A stretch of 64,000 nt of DNA from Rhodobacter capsulatus (GTDB taxonomy: Bacteria > Pseudomonadota > Alphaproteobacteria > Rhodobacterales > Rhodobacteraceae): assembly GCF_005144475.1 (NCBI RefSeq), contig NZ_SWJZ01000016.1, positions 1-64,000 of the forward strand. Reading direction: 5' to 3'. The first letter of the stretch is position 1. Each line of letters opens with the position of its first letter. Positions 41,418-50,512 of the stretch are shown here, one piece after another. The position numbers and the translations under genes are program-made. The notes below the pieces were generated by a model that was given only the letters and a program-made list of their open reading frames with translations, was not told the origin of the DNA and did not search any database.

Positions 41418-43897
41418 TCGCCCGCCTTTTGCTGCGCGTCCTGCTGCTGACGCTGGTCCTTGCGCTGCCCGTCGCGGCGCAGGACGATGCCGAACCGAAT
41501 TACAAGGCCTTCGGCAAGGCCTCCTCGCAGGTGGAAGAAGCCGTCGCCAAGGGCGAGATTTCCGACGCGCGGCTCTCCGACATGCGCGCCGAGATGGTGA
41601 AATGGCGTACCGCCTTCACCGAGGCGCAGGATACGAACGCCAGCCAGATCGAGACGCTGAAAAGCCAGATCGCGGCGCTCGGAGCGCCCCCCGCCGAGGG
41701 CGCGGCGGAAGATCCGCTGATCGTCAAGCGGCGGGAAGACCTGAACGCCAAGCTGTCCAAGCTGCAGGCGCCGGGGATTTCGGCGACCGAGGCCGCAAGC
41801 CGTTCGGATGCGATCATCCGGGCCATCGACAAGCTGATCCGCGAACGGCAGGCGGACAAGCTGTTGCGGCTTTCGCCCTCGGTGGCCAATCCGGTGAACT
41901 GGCCCGCGGGGGCCTCGCTTTTGCGCTGGATGGGCGAATGGATCTATGACGAGACCCGCTGGCGCTTTACCCAGCCGGTGAATTACGAAACCACCCGCGA
42001 CAATGCCCCGCTGATCATCGGTCTGATCCTGGGCGCGCTTTTGCTGCTGGCGCGGGGCGGGGCCTGGATGGCGCGGCTGACGCGCTGGCTTTTGACGAAA
42101 ACCGCGATGCGCGGGCGCAATCTGATTTCCGGCATCGTCAGCTTCGGGCAGGTGCTTCTGCCCACGGCGGGGGCGGTGATGGCGACGACGGCGCTCGACA
42201 AGACCGCGCTCTTCGGGCCGATCCTGTCCTCGCTGTACCTGCTGGCGCCGGGGATGCTGTTTGTCGTGCTGTCGGCGCGCTGGCTGGGCACGCGGGTCTT
42301 CCCGCCGCAAGCGGGCGAGGGGGTGATCACCCCCGGCGCCGAGGGCCGGGTCTATGCGCTGATGCTGGGTCTGGCCTTCATGACCTATCGGCTGATCGAA
42401 ATGTGGGTCGCGCCCCGGGCCGAGGATTTTCTGGGCGGTGCGGGCGAGCTTGGCTCGGAGCGGGCGGCGGATGTGGCGGCCAAGGCCGATGCGGCGCTCT
42501 CGGTGCTGCAGGTGCCGCTGCAGGTCTTTGCGGCGCTGGCGCTGTTCCGGATGGGGCAGCTTCTGCGCCGTCAGGGCAGCGGGGCGAACCTGGCCGAGGA
42601 AGCCGATGGCGCCTTCCGGCTGGGGATGCTGCGCTGGCTGGGCAATGCGCTGCTGATGATCGCGGTGGCCGGACCGGCGCTGGGGGTGATCGGCTATGTC
42701 AGCGCCGCCAATGCGCTGATCTGGCCCGCGGTGCTGACGCTGGGTCTGTTCGCGCTGGTGATCACGCTGCAAAGCTTCCTGGCCGAGCTTTACGTCACCG
42801 TCTCGGGCCCCGAGTCCCGCCGCGACGCGCTGTTGCCGGTGCTGGGGGGCTTCCTGCTCTCGCTCGCTTCGATCCCGGTTCTGGCGCTGATCTGGGGCGC
42901 GCGGATCGAGGATCTGGTCGAACTCTGGACCTCGTTCCGGGCCGGGATCGAAGTGGGCGGCGTGCGGATTTCGCCGACCTCCTTCATCACCTTCGCCGTC
43001 GTCTTCACCATCGGCTACACGCTGACCCGGATCTTCCAGGGGGCTCTGAAAGCCTCGATCCTGCCGCGCACGACGATCGACAAGGGCGGCCAGAACGCCA
43101 TCGTCTCGGGGCTGGGCTATGTCGGCATCCTGCTCGCCGCGCTGATCGCGATTTCGACCGCGGGGATCGACCTGTCGTCGCTGGCGATCGTCGCCGGGGC
43201 GCTGTCGGTCGGCATCGGTTTCGGTCTGCAGACGATCGTGCAGAACTTCGTGTCGGGCATCATCCTGCTGGTCGAACGCCCGATTTCCGAGGGCGACTGG
43301 ATCGAGGTCGGCGGCCGTCAGGGCATCGTGAAGAACATCTCGGTGCGCGCGACGATCATCGAGACCTTCGACCGCACCGATGTGATCGTGCCGAACGCGG
43401 ATCTGATTTCGGGCGCGGTGACGAACTGGACGCGCGGCAACAAGACCGGGCGGCTGATCGTGCCGGTGGGGGTGGCTTACGGCAATGACACCCGCCGGAT
43501 CGAGGCGATCCTGAACGAGATCGCCCAGGCGCATCCGCTGGTGATGATGACGCCGCCGCCCTTTGCCGTGTTCGCCGGTTTCGGGGCGGACAGTCTGAAC
43601 TTCGAGATCCGCGCGATTTTGTCGGATGTGAACTTCAAGCTGCGGGTGCATTCGGAAATGAACCACCAGATCGCCGAGCGTTTCGGCCGCGAGGGGATCG
43701 AGATTCCCTTCCCGCAGCGCGATGTCTGGATCCGCAACCCCGAGATGCTGCGCCCGGATTATGTGCCGCCGGTCGAGAAGATGGTGGTGGGCCACGGCAC
43801 GATCGCGGCGGCGCCGGCGCCTGCGCGCCCGGAGCCGGGCGAGGGGATCGCGGTGCTTTCGGACAACGACGGCGCCGAAGAAGGCGACGATCGCTGA
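41414..43897 (+). CDS. Large MscS-family mechanosensitive channel with DUF3772 domain
   Basis: The 827-residue inner-membrane protein has a signal peptide (1-22) and a periplasmic helical DUF3772-like domain (about 25-180). Multiple transmembrane helices follow, then the MscS core (about 590-790): LSVGIGFGLQTIVQNFVSGIILL for the pore helix and beta domain, then DRTDVIVPNADLISGAVTNWT. It belongs to the MscK/DUF3772 size class. It is translationally coupled to cysK (4-base overlap), an unusual partner for an osmotic release valve. Confidence 0.9.
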   Translation: MIARLLLRVLLLTLVLALPVAAQDDAEPNYKAFGKASSQVEEAVAKGEISDARLSDMRAEMVKWRTAFTEAQDTNASQIETLKSQIAALGAPPAEGAAEDPLIVKRREDLNAKLSKLQAPGISATEAASRSDAIIRAIDKLIRERQADKLLRLSPSVANPVNWPAGASLLRWMGEWIYDETRWRFTQPVNYETTRDNAPLIIGLILGALLLLARGGAWMARLTRWLLTKTAMRGRNLISGIVSFGQVLLPTAGAVMATTALDKTALFGPILSSLYLLAPGMLFVVLSARWLGTRVFPPQAGEGVITPGAEGRVYALMLGLAFMTYRLIEMWVAPRAEDFLGGAGELGSERAADVAAKADAALSVLQVPLQVFAALALFRMGQLLRRQGSGANLAEEADGAFRLGMLRWLGNALLMIAVAGPALGVIGYVSAANALIWPAVLTLGLFALVITLQSFLAELYVTVSGPESRRDALLPVLGGFLLSLASIPVLALIWGARIEDLVELWTSFRAGIEVGGVRISPTSFITFAVVFTIGYTLTRIFQGALKASILPRTTIDKGGQNAIVSGLGYVGILLAALIAISTAGIDLSSLAIVAGALSVGIGFGLQTIVQNFVSGIILLVERPISEGDWIEVGGRQGIVKNISVRATIIETFDRTDVIVPNADLISGAVTNWTRGNKTGRLIVPVGVAYGNDTRRIEAILNEIAQAHPLVMMTPPPFAVFAGFGADSLNFEIRAILSDVNFKLRVHSEMNHQIAERFGREGIEIPFPQRDVWIRNPEMLRPDYVPPVEKMVVGHGTIAAAPAPARPEPGEGIAVLSDNDGAEEGDDR

Positions 43898-43913
43898 GAC
43901 GGTATCAAGGCTG

Positions 43914-43939
43914 ATCTCCCCCCTTGCGAGGGGGGAGAT
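43914..43939 (+). terminator. mscS terminator
   Basis: A perfect 10-bp stem (ATCTCCCCCC at 43914-43923 with GGGGGGAGAT at 43930-43939, loop TTGCGA) followed by TTTG lies 17 bp past the stop. Confidence 0.85.
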
Positions 43940-43959
43940 TTGCCGCTAAACCCGGCCGC

Positions 43960-44049
43960 GGACGGGTGGCCGAGTGGTCGAAGGCGCACGCCTGGAAAGT
44001 GTGTAGGCGGGGAACCGTCTCGTGGGTTCGAATCCCATCCCGTCCGCCA
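43960..44049 (+). tRNA. serT: tRNA-Ser (anticodon GGA)
   Basis: A 90-base gene with encoded CCA. The acceptor GGACGGG (43960-43966) pairs with CCCGTCC (44039-44045), discriminator G, CCA at 44047-44049. Anticodon GGA at 43994-43996 reads UCC/UCU. The long variable arm typical of serine tRNAs (around GGCGGGGAACCGTC) and the T-loop GTTCGAATC are present. Confidence 0.96.
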
Positions 44050-44398
44050 CTTGCCTCGAAAATCTCCGCCACGATCCCTTGATTGTATTGCCCAAAAGGG
44101 CATTGCGGTCGGCAACAGGATCGCGGCAACGGATGCCTGCCCCCCCCTTTTTTCCAGCTCGGCTTGGGGCAAAGGGGGCAGCATGACCGGGACTTTGCGG
44201 CCTCGAACCTTTCGCCTCGTCCGCCGGGTGCGGCGCAGATTGCGGTTTGACATGACGCTTTGCCGGACACCGTAGCACGCCGTCTGAAGGCGGAAGACCT
44301 TGGAGGGGGGCTCCGGAAGCGGAAAATTGTTCGCAGGATCTTAAGCTTTCCGCCTTAGGGTCCGGGTTTGCCGCTGTGGTCAACTTCGAAGGCCTGAC
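44050..44398. other. Gene-free region before the chemoreceptor gene
   Basis: I see no convincing gene in these 350 bp. A possible large hairpin joins CTGCCCCC (44137-44144) with GGGGGCAG (44174-44181). A TTGACA at 44247-44252 might be a -35 element, but no good -10 follows at normal spacing. The chemoreceptor promoter must be here. Confidence 0.5.
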
Positions 44399-46777
44399 AT
44401 GTTTTCATGGATGAATGCGTTGGATCTCTCCCGGCGTCTGCCGGTGATGATGACGCTGGTCGCGCTGATGGCGGGGCTTTGCGCCGCCGTGCCAGCTTAT
44501 CTGATCACCCGGCAGTCCCTGCTGGAGAGTTCCGAGGCCGCGCTCGACACGCTTGCCCGCGGACCGGAGCAGACGCTGACGCTTTTGCTCAACGGAACCC
44601 GGGCCGATCTGCTGTCGATGGCGGAGGATCATGCGATCCAGCGCGCCTTCGTGGCCATGACGGCGGCCTATGACCAGCTTCCCTCTGCCCTCGAGACGCT
44701 GCAAAAGACCTATATCGACGACAATCCGAACCCGCTGGGCGAGAAGAACCGGCTGGTTTCGGCGGGCGATGGCACCCCCTATGACACGCTTCATGCCGAT
44801 CTGCATCCCGGCCTCGCGACGCGTCTGGCCGAACGTGGGTTTTACGACATCTTCCTGATCGATCCGCAGGGCAATGTCATTTACACCGTCTTCAAGGAGC
44901 GCGATTTCGCCACCAATCTGCAGACGGGCGCGGGGAAGGAGACTGGCCTTGGCGCGGTGTTCCGCGAAGCCATGACGCTTCCCGCGGGCGGGGCCGCGTT
45001 TCGCGATTTCGCCCGTTATGCGCCCAGTGCCGATCTGCCCGCCGCCTTCGTCGCCGCGCCCGTCCTTGACGACGCCGGCAACAGGCTTGGCGTGATCGCG
45101 ATCCAGTTGCCGATCGGGGCGATGAATGCCGCCGTGCAGAATGTCACCGACGGCGCCGACACCAAGGCGGCCTATCTTGTGGGGGCAGACGGGCTTCTGC
45201 GCTCGGACCTGACGGCGACGCCCACGGACGACATCTTGACGACGCGCGAGGAAAACGCTGCAAGCCGCGCCGCTCTGGCGGGCGAAACCGGGGTGATGCG
45301 GGTGCAAGATGCGCAGGGCGATCGCTTCATCGCTTACCGGCCGCTGTCGTTTCTGGGCACCCGATGGGCCCTGCTGACCAGTCAGGAGGCGTCCGAACTG
45401 ATGTCGCCGCTGTTCAGGATGAGCCTTGCGGTGCTGGCCATCGGTTTGTTGGTGATCGCGGCGGCGGCGGCGCTGGCGGTGCGGCTTTCCAGTTCGATCA
45501 GCGGGCCGCTGACCCGGCTCACCTTTGCGATGGACGAGGTCGGGCAGGGCCGTCTGGATAACGACGTGCCGCATCGCGACCGGTCCGACGAGATCGGCCG
45601 CATGGCGCGCACGCTGGAGCGGTTTCGGCTGGCGCTGGTGCAGGCGCATGAAACCGAAGCCCGCCTTGCCGCCGAGCGCGAAGCAAATGCGGCGCTTGAA
45701 CGGGACCGCACCCGGCAGGAAGCGGAGCGCGAGCGTCAGGAGCTGAGCCGCGCCCGCGAGGCCGAGGATGCCCGGCGCGCCGCGGAAGATGCGCGCCGCG
45801 CCGCCATCGATGCCGAGCGCGCCCATGCCGACGAGGCCCTGCAACGCGTCGTGACATCGCTCAGCGCGTCGCTTCGGGCGATGGCCGAGGGGCGGCTCGA
45901 TGTGACGATCGATCAGTTCTCCGGCGAATCCTTCAAGACCTTGCGCAACGATTTCAACGCCGCCGCCGACAGCCTGCGCCAGATCGTGAGCGAGATTTCA
46001 ACGGCCGCGCGCAGCATCGGCACCGACAGCGACGAGATCGCGAATGCCGCCGTCAGCCTGTCGCGGCGGACGGAATCCTCGGCCTCGGCGCTGGATGAGA
46101 CCGCTTCGGCGATGCATCAGATGCTGGCCGCGGTCGGCCAGACCAATTCCGGGATCAACAGCGTGCGCAATCTGGCGCAGGACGCCTGTGATCGGGCGGG
46201 CCGGTCGCAGGCGACGATGCAGGCCGCGGTCGAGGCGATGCAGCGGATCGAAGCCTCCTCCCAGGCGATCACCCGGATCATCAACGTCATCGACGACATT
46301 GCCTTCCAGACAAATCTTCTGGCGCTGAATGCCGGGGTCGAGGCGGCGCGCGCCGGAGAGGCCGGTCGCGGCTTTGCCGTTGTCGCCTCCGAAGTGCGGG
46401 CGCTGGCGCAGCGTGCGGCCGATTCCGCGGCGCAAATCGGCACGCTGATCGCCGACAGCGGCGCCCAGGTGAGCGAGGGGGTGGCGCTGGTGCGCGATTG
46501 CGGCACGGCGCTCGAGACGATCTCGAGCGCGGTCTCCGACATCTCCGGGCGCGTCAGCGAGATCGCCGCAAGTGCCACGGAACAGGAGCAGGGCATCTCG
46601 GAAGTTACCCGTGCGCTGGGTCAACTCGACACCGCCACGCAGGAAAACGCCGCGATGTTCGAAGAGACGACCGCGGCAACCACATCGCTTGCGGCGGCGG
46701 TGGCCGATCTGGGCAAGCTGATCGCGCATTTCCACGGCTGGGAAGAGACCCCGCGCGCGGAACGCCTGCGCGCCTGA
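44399..46777 (+). CDS. Methyl-accepting chemotaxis protein
   Basis: The 792-residue chemoreceptor has TM1 (about 15-37), a large periplasmic sensor (about 38-340, cache-like), TM2 (about 342-364) and a first HAMP. A highly charged coiled coil with repeated [13 protein letters not shown] units (about 415-480) follows, then a second HAMP-like segment and the signalling hairpin containing [20 protein letters not shown]. There is no C-terminal CheR-binding pentapeptide. It would sense an extracellular ligand and feed the Che pathway. It is monocistronic; the ligand is unknown. Confidence 0.92.
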   Translation: MFSWMNALDLSRRLPVMMTLVALMAGLCAAVPAYLITRQSLLESSEAALDTLARGPEQTLTLLLNGTRADLLSMAEDHAIQRAFVAMTAAYDQLPSALETLQKTYIDDNPNPLGEKNRLVSAGDGTPYDTLHADLHPGLATRLAERGFYDIFLIDPQGNVIYTVFKERDFATNLQTGAGKETGLGAVFREAMTLPAGGAAFRDFARYAPSADLPAAFVAAPVLDDAGNRLGVIAIQLPIGAMNAAVQNVTDGADTKAAYLVGADGLLRSDLTATPTDDILTTREENAASRAALAGETGVMRVQDAQGDRFIAYRPLSFLGTRWALLTSQEASELMSPLFRMSLAVLAIGLLVIAAAAALAVRLSSSISGPLTRLTFAMDEVGQGRLDNDVPHRDRSDEIGRMARTLERFRLALVQAHETEARLAAEREANAALERDRTRQEAERERQELSRAREAEDARRAAEDARRAAIDAERAHADEALQRVVTSLSASLRAMAEGRLDVTIDQFSGESFKTLRNDFNAAADSLRQIVSEISTAARSIGTDSDEIANAAVSLSRRTESSASALDETASAMHQMLAAVGQTNSGINSVRNLAQDACDRAGRSQATMQAAVEAMQRIEASSQAITRIINVIDDIAFQTNLLALNAGVEAARAGEAGRGFAVVASEVRALAQRAADSAAQIGTLIADSGAQVSEGVALVRDCGTALETISSAVSDISGRVSEIAASATEQEQGISEVTRALGQLDTATQENAAMFEETTAATTSLAAAVADLGKLIAHFHGWEETPRAERLRA

Positions 46778-46818
46778 GGGCAGCCGTGATCCCGGGCCAG
46801 CTTTGGGCCAAAGAAACA

Positions 46819-46855
46819 GCACGGGCAGGGGACGTGCCTCAGGTCCCGCCCGTGC
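46819..46855. terminator. Shared hairpin terminator, chemoreceptor / lacI-type gene
   Basis: GCACGGGC (46819-46826) pairs with GCCCGTGC (46848-46855), extended by GGGAC/GTCCC after a bulge. The right arm lies inside the last codons of the convergent LacI gene. The U-tract is weak, so efficiency is uncertain. Confidence 0.45.
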
Positions 46856-47879
46856 CGGGCCGCACGCTGGAACGCCAGCGCAGCTTCGGCGGCAGCGTCT
46901 CGGGGCGGGCGGGGGGCGGCTCCTCGGAGGCGATGATCGCCACGATCCGCTCGGCCAGGGCCTCGAAGGGCTGAGCGAAGGTCGTCAGATCATAGGCGCC
47001 CCAGCCCGCCTGCGGCACATCATCGAAGCCGATCACGTTCAGATCGCGCGGGATCTGCAACCGGAACTCGACCCGCGCTACATCAAGCAGGCCGAAGGCC
47101 AGCAGATCATTGGCGCAAAAGATCCCCTCGGGCCGGTCGGCGCCGCCCAACAACTCGCGTCCGGCGCGTTGGCCGGTCTCGTAGCTGGTCGGCCCCTCCT
47201 GCCAGAGCCGCACCGACAGCCCCGCCGCCGCCGCTTCCGCCAGGAAATGCCCGGTCCGGCGCACCAGCCCTGCGGTGCCGCTGGCCGAAGTCACCAGCGC
47301 CGCCCGCCGCACGCCCGCGCGCTGCAGCATCGCCACGCAATCGCGCATCGCGGGGGCGTCCTCGGTCTGCAGGTGACAGACGCCGGGCAGGGTTTCGGCG
47401 CGGTTCAAGAGGATCATCCGCTGCCCCGCCGCCACGCAGCGGCGCACCAGATCGGCGGGCGGCGTGCCCGACAGCACCACCGTCGCCGCCGCCCGATACC
47501 CCAGCGCCTGTTCCAGTGCCTGCTCCGCGCCGCGCCCGTCGGCGGGATCGCTGCCGGTGTTGACCACCATCACCATCCGCCCCGCCGCCTGCAAGGCCTG
47601 CGTCAGCCGGTCGAAAAGCGCCGCATGAAACGGCGCTGCAAGCGTTGCCCCGATCAGGCAGACGGGGCGGCTTTCGGGTTTCGAAATGCCCCGCGCCAGA
47701 TGGTTGACGTGATAGTTCAGCGCCTCGGCCGCGGCCAGAACCCGGTCGCGGGTCTCGCGCGAGACGCTGGCGCCGTCGGTGAAGGTGCGCGACACGGCAG
47801 ACCGCGACACCCCCGCCAGCCGCGCCACTTCGGCCGCCGAGGGCGGGCGGGAACCGGGGGCGATGGGCTGTCTGGTCAT
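46839..47879 (-). CDS. LacI-family transcriptional regulator
   Basis: The 346-residue protein has an N-terminal helix-turn-helix (about 14-60: AAEVARLAGVSRSAVSRTF, hinge LNYHVNHLARG) and a periplasmic-binding-protein-like effector domain. It is the last gene of the minus-strand operon running from the ABC permease. Its ATG overlaps the phosphatase stop by 4 bases, so it is made with the operon and probably represses it. A palindrome at 53543-53558 is a candidate operator. The effector is presumably the imported compound or its dephosphorylated form. Confidence 0.9.
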   Translation of the reverse strand: MTRQPIAPGSRPPSAAEVARLAGVSRSAVSRTFTDGASVSRETRDRVLAAAEALNYHVNHLARGISKPESRPVCLIGATLAAPFHAALFDRLTQALQAAGRMVMVVNTGSDPADGRGAEQALEQALGYRAAATVVLSGTPPADLVRRCVAAGQRMILLNRAETLPGVCHLQTEDAPAMRDCVAMLQRAGVRRAALVTSASGTAGLVRRTGHFLAEAAAAGLSVRLWQEGPTSYETGQRAGRELLGGADRPEGIFCANDLLAFGLLDVARVEFRLQIPRDLNVIGFDDVPQAGWGAYDLTTFAQPFEALAERIVAIIASEEPPPARPETLPPKLRWRSSVRPGTGGT

Positions 47880-48517
47880 GCGGGGGCGGGTCCTGGCAGA
47901 TGCGGTTCGATCATCCGCGCCATTTTCGCCGCCCAGAGCGCGGCGTCAATCAGCACGGGCTTGGGCGTCTTGTAACGCAGCGCGTCGGGGATGCCGCGCA
48001 GCGCGCAGATATGGGCGATGGCGGCCTCGAGCGTGGGAAACCGCGCGGGCTCTTGCAGATGCAGGTAAAGCGCGACCAGCGTCACGGACCGCGACCGACC
48101 GGCGCGGCAATTGACCAGCAGATTGCCGTGTTCGCGCCGCGGATAGGAAGGTTTCTCGGGCATCTTCTGCGCCAGAAGCCCGCAGAGCTGGTAATAGCCC
48201 GCCAGCATCATCGGCACCGGATTGCCCGGCCCGTCGACGATGCCCAGCTTGTAATAGCGCACGAATCCGGTGCCCCAGGGCAGGGCTGCGGCCTCGGGGC
48301 TGGGCTCGGTGACCAGGTTGATGTCAAGGTTCACCGCGCAGTTCAGCACGGTGGTGATCCCGTGTTCCGCCAGCAGCGCCGGGTCCGAGGCGGCGCGCTT
48401 GTCGCCGATGTAAAGGTCGATGCCGAGGCCCGAAAGGTTCCGCTCGATCAGCGTGAGCGGGCGGCGCAGCGACTTGTCCTCGATCATCTCGGGGCAAAGC
48501 TCAGGGGTGACGTTCAT
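47876..48517 (-). CDS. Dual-specificity/tyrosine phosphatase-like enzyme
   Basis: The 213-residue protein has the cysteine-phosphatase loop NCRAGRSRS: Cys137, five residues, Arg143. Such enzymes act on phosphoproteins, phosphoinositides or inositol phosphates. In this operon (ABC importer, inositol-monophosphatase-like enzyme, LacI regulator) a small-molecule substrate is more likely than a protein. The start at 48517 lies inside the preceding gene (17-base overlap). It could instead be a regulatory protein phosphatase. Confidence 0.83.
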   Translation of the reverse strand: MNVTPELCPEMIEDKSLRRPLTLIERNLSGLGIDLYIGDKRAASDPALLAEHGITTVLNCAVNLDINLVTEPSPEAAALPWGTGFVRYYKLGIVDGPGNPVPMMLAGYYQLCGLLAQKMPEKPSYPRREHGNLLVNCRAGRSRSVTLVALYLHLQEPARFPTLEAAIAHICALRGIPDALRYKTPKPVLIDAALWAAKMARMIEPHLPGPAPA

Positions 48518-49346
48518 CGGCGCTCTCCGCAAGGGCTTGATCCAGAAGGGTTTCGATGGCGGGGGAGGCGGCGGCCAGCACCCTCCCCGGCGCGGCCAGA
48601 TCGGCAAGACCCGCGGGCCAGGGGCCGACCTGCCCCCCGGCCTCGGAGACGAGGAGAAGCCCCGCCAGGCAATCCCAGCTGTGCATCAGCGGTTCCCCAT
48701 AGCCGTCCGAGCGGCCATCGGCCACATGTGCGAGCGCGAGCGCCCCCGATCCTGCCCGCCGCACGCTGACCCCCGCGGAAAGCAGGCAGGCCAGCGCGCG
48801 CAGATAGCCCGACGTCGCCAGCCGCCCCGACCAGCCCAGTTCCAAGATCGCCTGTTCGGGCTGCGCGCCCTTGCGCACCGCAAGCGGGCGGCCGTTCAAC
48901 GTCGCCCCGCGGCCGCGCCGGGCCAGCCAGGTCTCGCCCGAGATCGGCTGCACGATCGCCGCCATCTCGGCCCGGCCCTCCAGCGCCACCGCGATCGAGA
49001 CGCAGAAATGCGCGACGCCGCGGGCGAAATTGGCGGTGCCGTCGATCGGGTCGATGACCCAGGTGACGGCGCCCACCGCGCCGCCGCCCTCTTCGCCGAG
49101 GATCGCATCGCCGGGAAACCGGGTGGCGATCTCGTGCCGGATCAGGGCTTCGACCGCGGCATCGGCCTCGGTCAGATAATCCTGCGGCCCTTTCAGCGTG
49201 AAGGTGCCGCGCGGACGGCTGCGAAAGGCCGCTGCCGCGGCGGCCCCGGCGCGGGCGGCGATCTCGCGCAGCGCGGCGAAGCGGGCGTCCAGCGCGGGGG
49301 CGGTTGGCGTTGGGGCGGCGGGGGGCGCCGCAAGAAGAGAGGTCAT
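48501..49346 (-). CDS. Inositol monophosphatase family enzyme
   Basis: The 281-residue metal-dependent phosphatase has Glu85/Glu86 in LGEEGG, the metal motif DPIDGTANF (Asp99, Asp102) and the second motif SWDCLAGLLLVSEAGG. The family includes inositol, histidinol, fructose-1,6-bis and PAP phosphatases. Linkage to an importer and a Cys-type phosphatase suggests it removes phosphate from the transported molecule. It is separated from the binding-protein gene by 57 bp containing a hairpin. Confidence 0.88.
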   Translation of the reverse strand: MTSLLAAPPAAPTPTAPALDARFAALREIAARAGAAAAAAFRSRPRGTFTLKGPQDYLTEADAAVEALIRHEIATRFPGDAILGEEGGGAVGAVTWVIDPIDGTANFARGVAHFCVSIAVALEGRAEMAAIVQPISGETWLARRGRGATLNGRPLAVRKGAQPEQAILELGWSGRLATSGYLRALACLLSAGVSVRRAGSGALALAHVADGRSDGYGEPLMHSWDCLAGLLLVSEAGGQVGPWPAGLADLAAPGRVLAAASPAIETLLDQALAESADERHP

Positions 49347-49363
49347 CGGAACTCCGGGAAAAG

Positions 49364-49389
49364 GGGCGGCGGGCGTGACGCCGCCGCCG
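49364..49389 (-). promoter_or_regulatory. Intra-operon hairpin, possible attenuator
   Basis: A GC-rich inverted repeat (GGCGGCG at 49365-49371 with CGCCGCC near 49379-49385), followed on the minus strand by CCTTTTCC, lies between the binding-protein stop and the phosphatase start. It would reduce read-through, giving more binding protein than downstream enzymes. Confidence 0.45.
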
Positions 49390-49403
49390 TCAAGGGGAAG
49401 GGA

Positions 49404-50501
49404 TCATTCGGCGCGGGCGACCGCCCAGAGATCCTGCCAGTCCTGCCGCCGGGTCCAGTCGCTTTGCGCCGTGGCCGGTTCATAGGGCGTCATTTCGGCA
49501 AAATGCGCCGCCACGCCCGAGGGTTCGTCGGCGGGCATCGCGATGGCGCGGTTCGAGGATTGCTTGCCGTCCTGCGTTTGCGGCGCAGCGCCCTCGGCGG
49601 TCATGATGAAATGGATGAACAGCTTCGCGGCGTTCGGGCTGGGCGTGTTTTTCACCATGAAAACCGTCTTCGCCCCCATGAAGCCCGCAAAGGGCTGCAC
49701 CCCGGCGCAGAGGCCCAGTTTCGCGCCATTCTCGTTTTCGCGATATTTGCCGGTCGAGATCAGGCCGACGAAAGTCTCGCGGCTGTCAGGGGCGCCCACG
49801 GCCTGCGCCGCGTCGCTGTCGCTGTCGGTCAAAAGCGGCTGGTTGCGCGCCAAAGCCGCCACCCATTGCGCGGTGGCCGTGCCCTTCGACGGGTCAATCG
49901 GCGTGCCGAACTCGGCCGCATAGGCCGCGGCCATCGCCGCGTCGTGATGCTCCTCGAGCTGGTTGAACCAGTCGGTATAGGCGGGCTTGCCCAAGGGGTC
50001 CTGCATCGCCACATGGCCCTTCCAGGCGGGCCGGGTCAGCTGCCACAGGTTGGTGATCGGGCAGGTCTGGTGCAGCGCGGTGTTGTAGCTCACCACATCG
50101 GCCGAGACATTGAGCACCAGCGGCGCCTGCATCTCGGCGGGAACCAGATCGGCCAGATCATCGGGGAACCAGGTTTTGACAAAGCCCGGCCCGATCAGCT
50201 GCGCCTGCGCCGCGGGCACGTCCGAGATCACCACGACCCCGGCCTGCACATTGCCTGCCTCCTGTTCCGCGGTGACGATCTTGATCGTCTGCGTCACCTT
50301 GGATTTCGTGCCATTGGCCTTGAGGCCGTATTTCGCGGCGAAGGCCTCGGCCTGTTCGGTGATCTTGCCGGTGGAATCGTAGATCACCAGCGGCGGTTCG
50401 CTGCGGGCGGCAGAGAGCAGCGCGGCTTCGTCGAAGGGCTCGGCCAGACCCGGCAGGGCGGGCAGACAGAGCGCAAGGGCAAGCAGGGACAGGTGTTTCA
50501 T
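49404..50501 (-). CDS. ABC transporter substrate-binding protein (FbpA/AfuA-like)
   Basis: The 365-residue periplasmic protein has a signal peptide (1-20, LALCLPALPGLA). The mature part begins EPPLVIYDSTGKITEQAEAFAAKYG, as in the FbpA/AfuA group. Known members bind ferric iron, 2-aminoethylphosphonate or sugar phosphates. I cannot identify the Tyr pair typical of iron binders. With two phosphatase genes downstream, a phosphorylated ligand is the better guess. Confidence 0.85.
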   Translation of the reverse strand: MKHLSLLALALCLPALPGLAEPFDEAALLSAARSEPPLVIYDSTGKITEQAEAFAAKYGLKANGTKSKVTQTIKIVTAEQEAGNVQAGVVVISDVPAAQAQLIGPGFVKTWFPDDLADLVPAEMQAPLVLNVSADVVSYNTALHQTCPITNLWQLTRPAWKGHVAMQDPLGKPAYTDWFNQLEEHHDAAMAAAYAAEFGTPIDPSKGTATAQWVAALARNQPLLTDSDSDAAQAVGAPDSRETFVGLISTGKYRENENGAKLGLCAGVQPFAGFMGAKTVFMVKNTPSPNAAKLFIHFIMTAEGAAPQTQDGKQSSNRAIAMPADEPSGVAAHFAEMTPYEPATAQSDWTRRQDWQDLWAVARAE

Positions 50502-50512
50502 CTCGGATCCTC

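Noticed and set aside
43960-44398. Integration site of a genomic island at tRNA-Ser
   Set aside because: No integrase gene, no repeated tRNA 3' end and no shift in gene character follow within the window.
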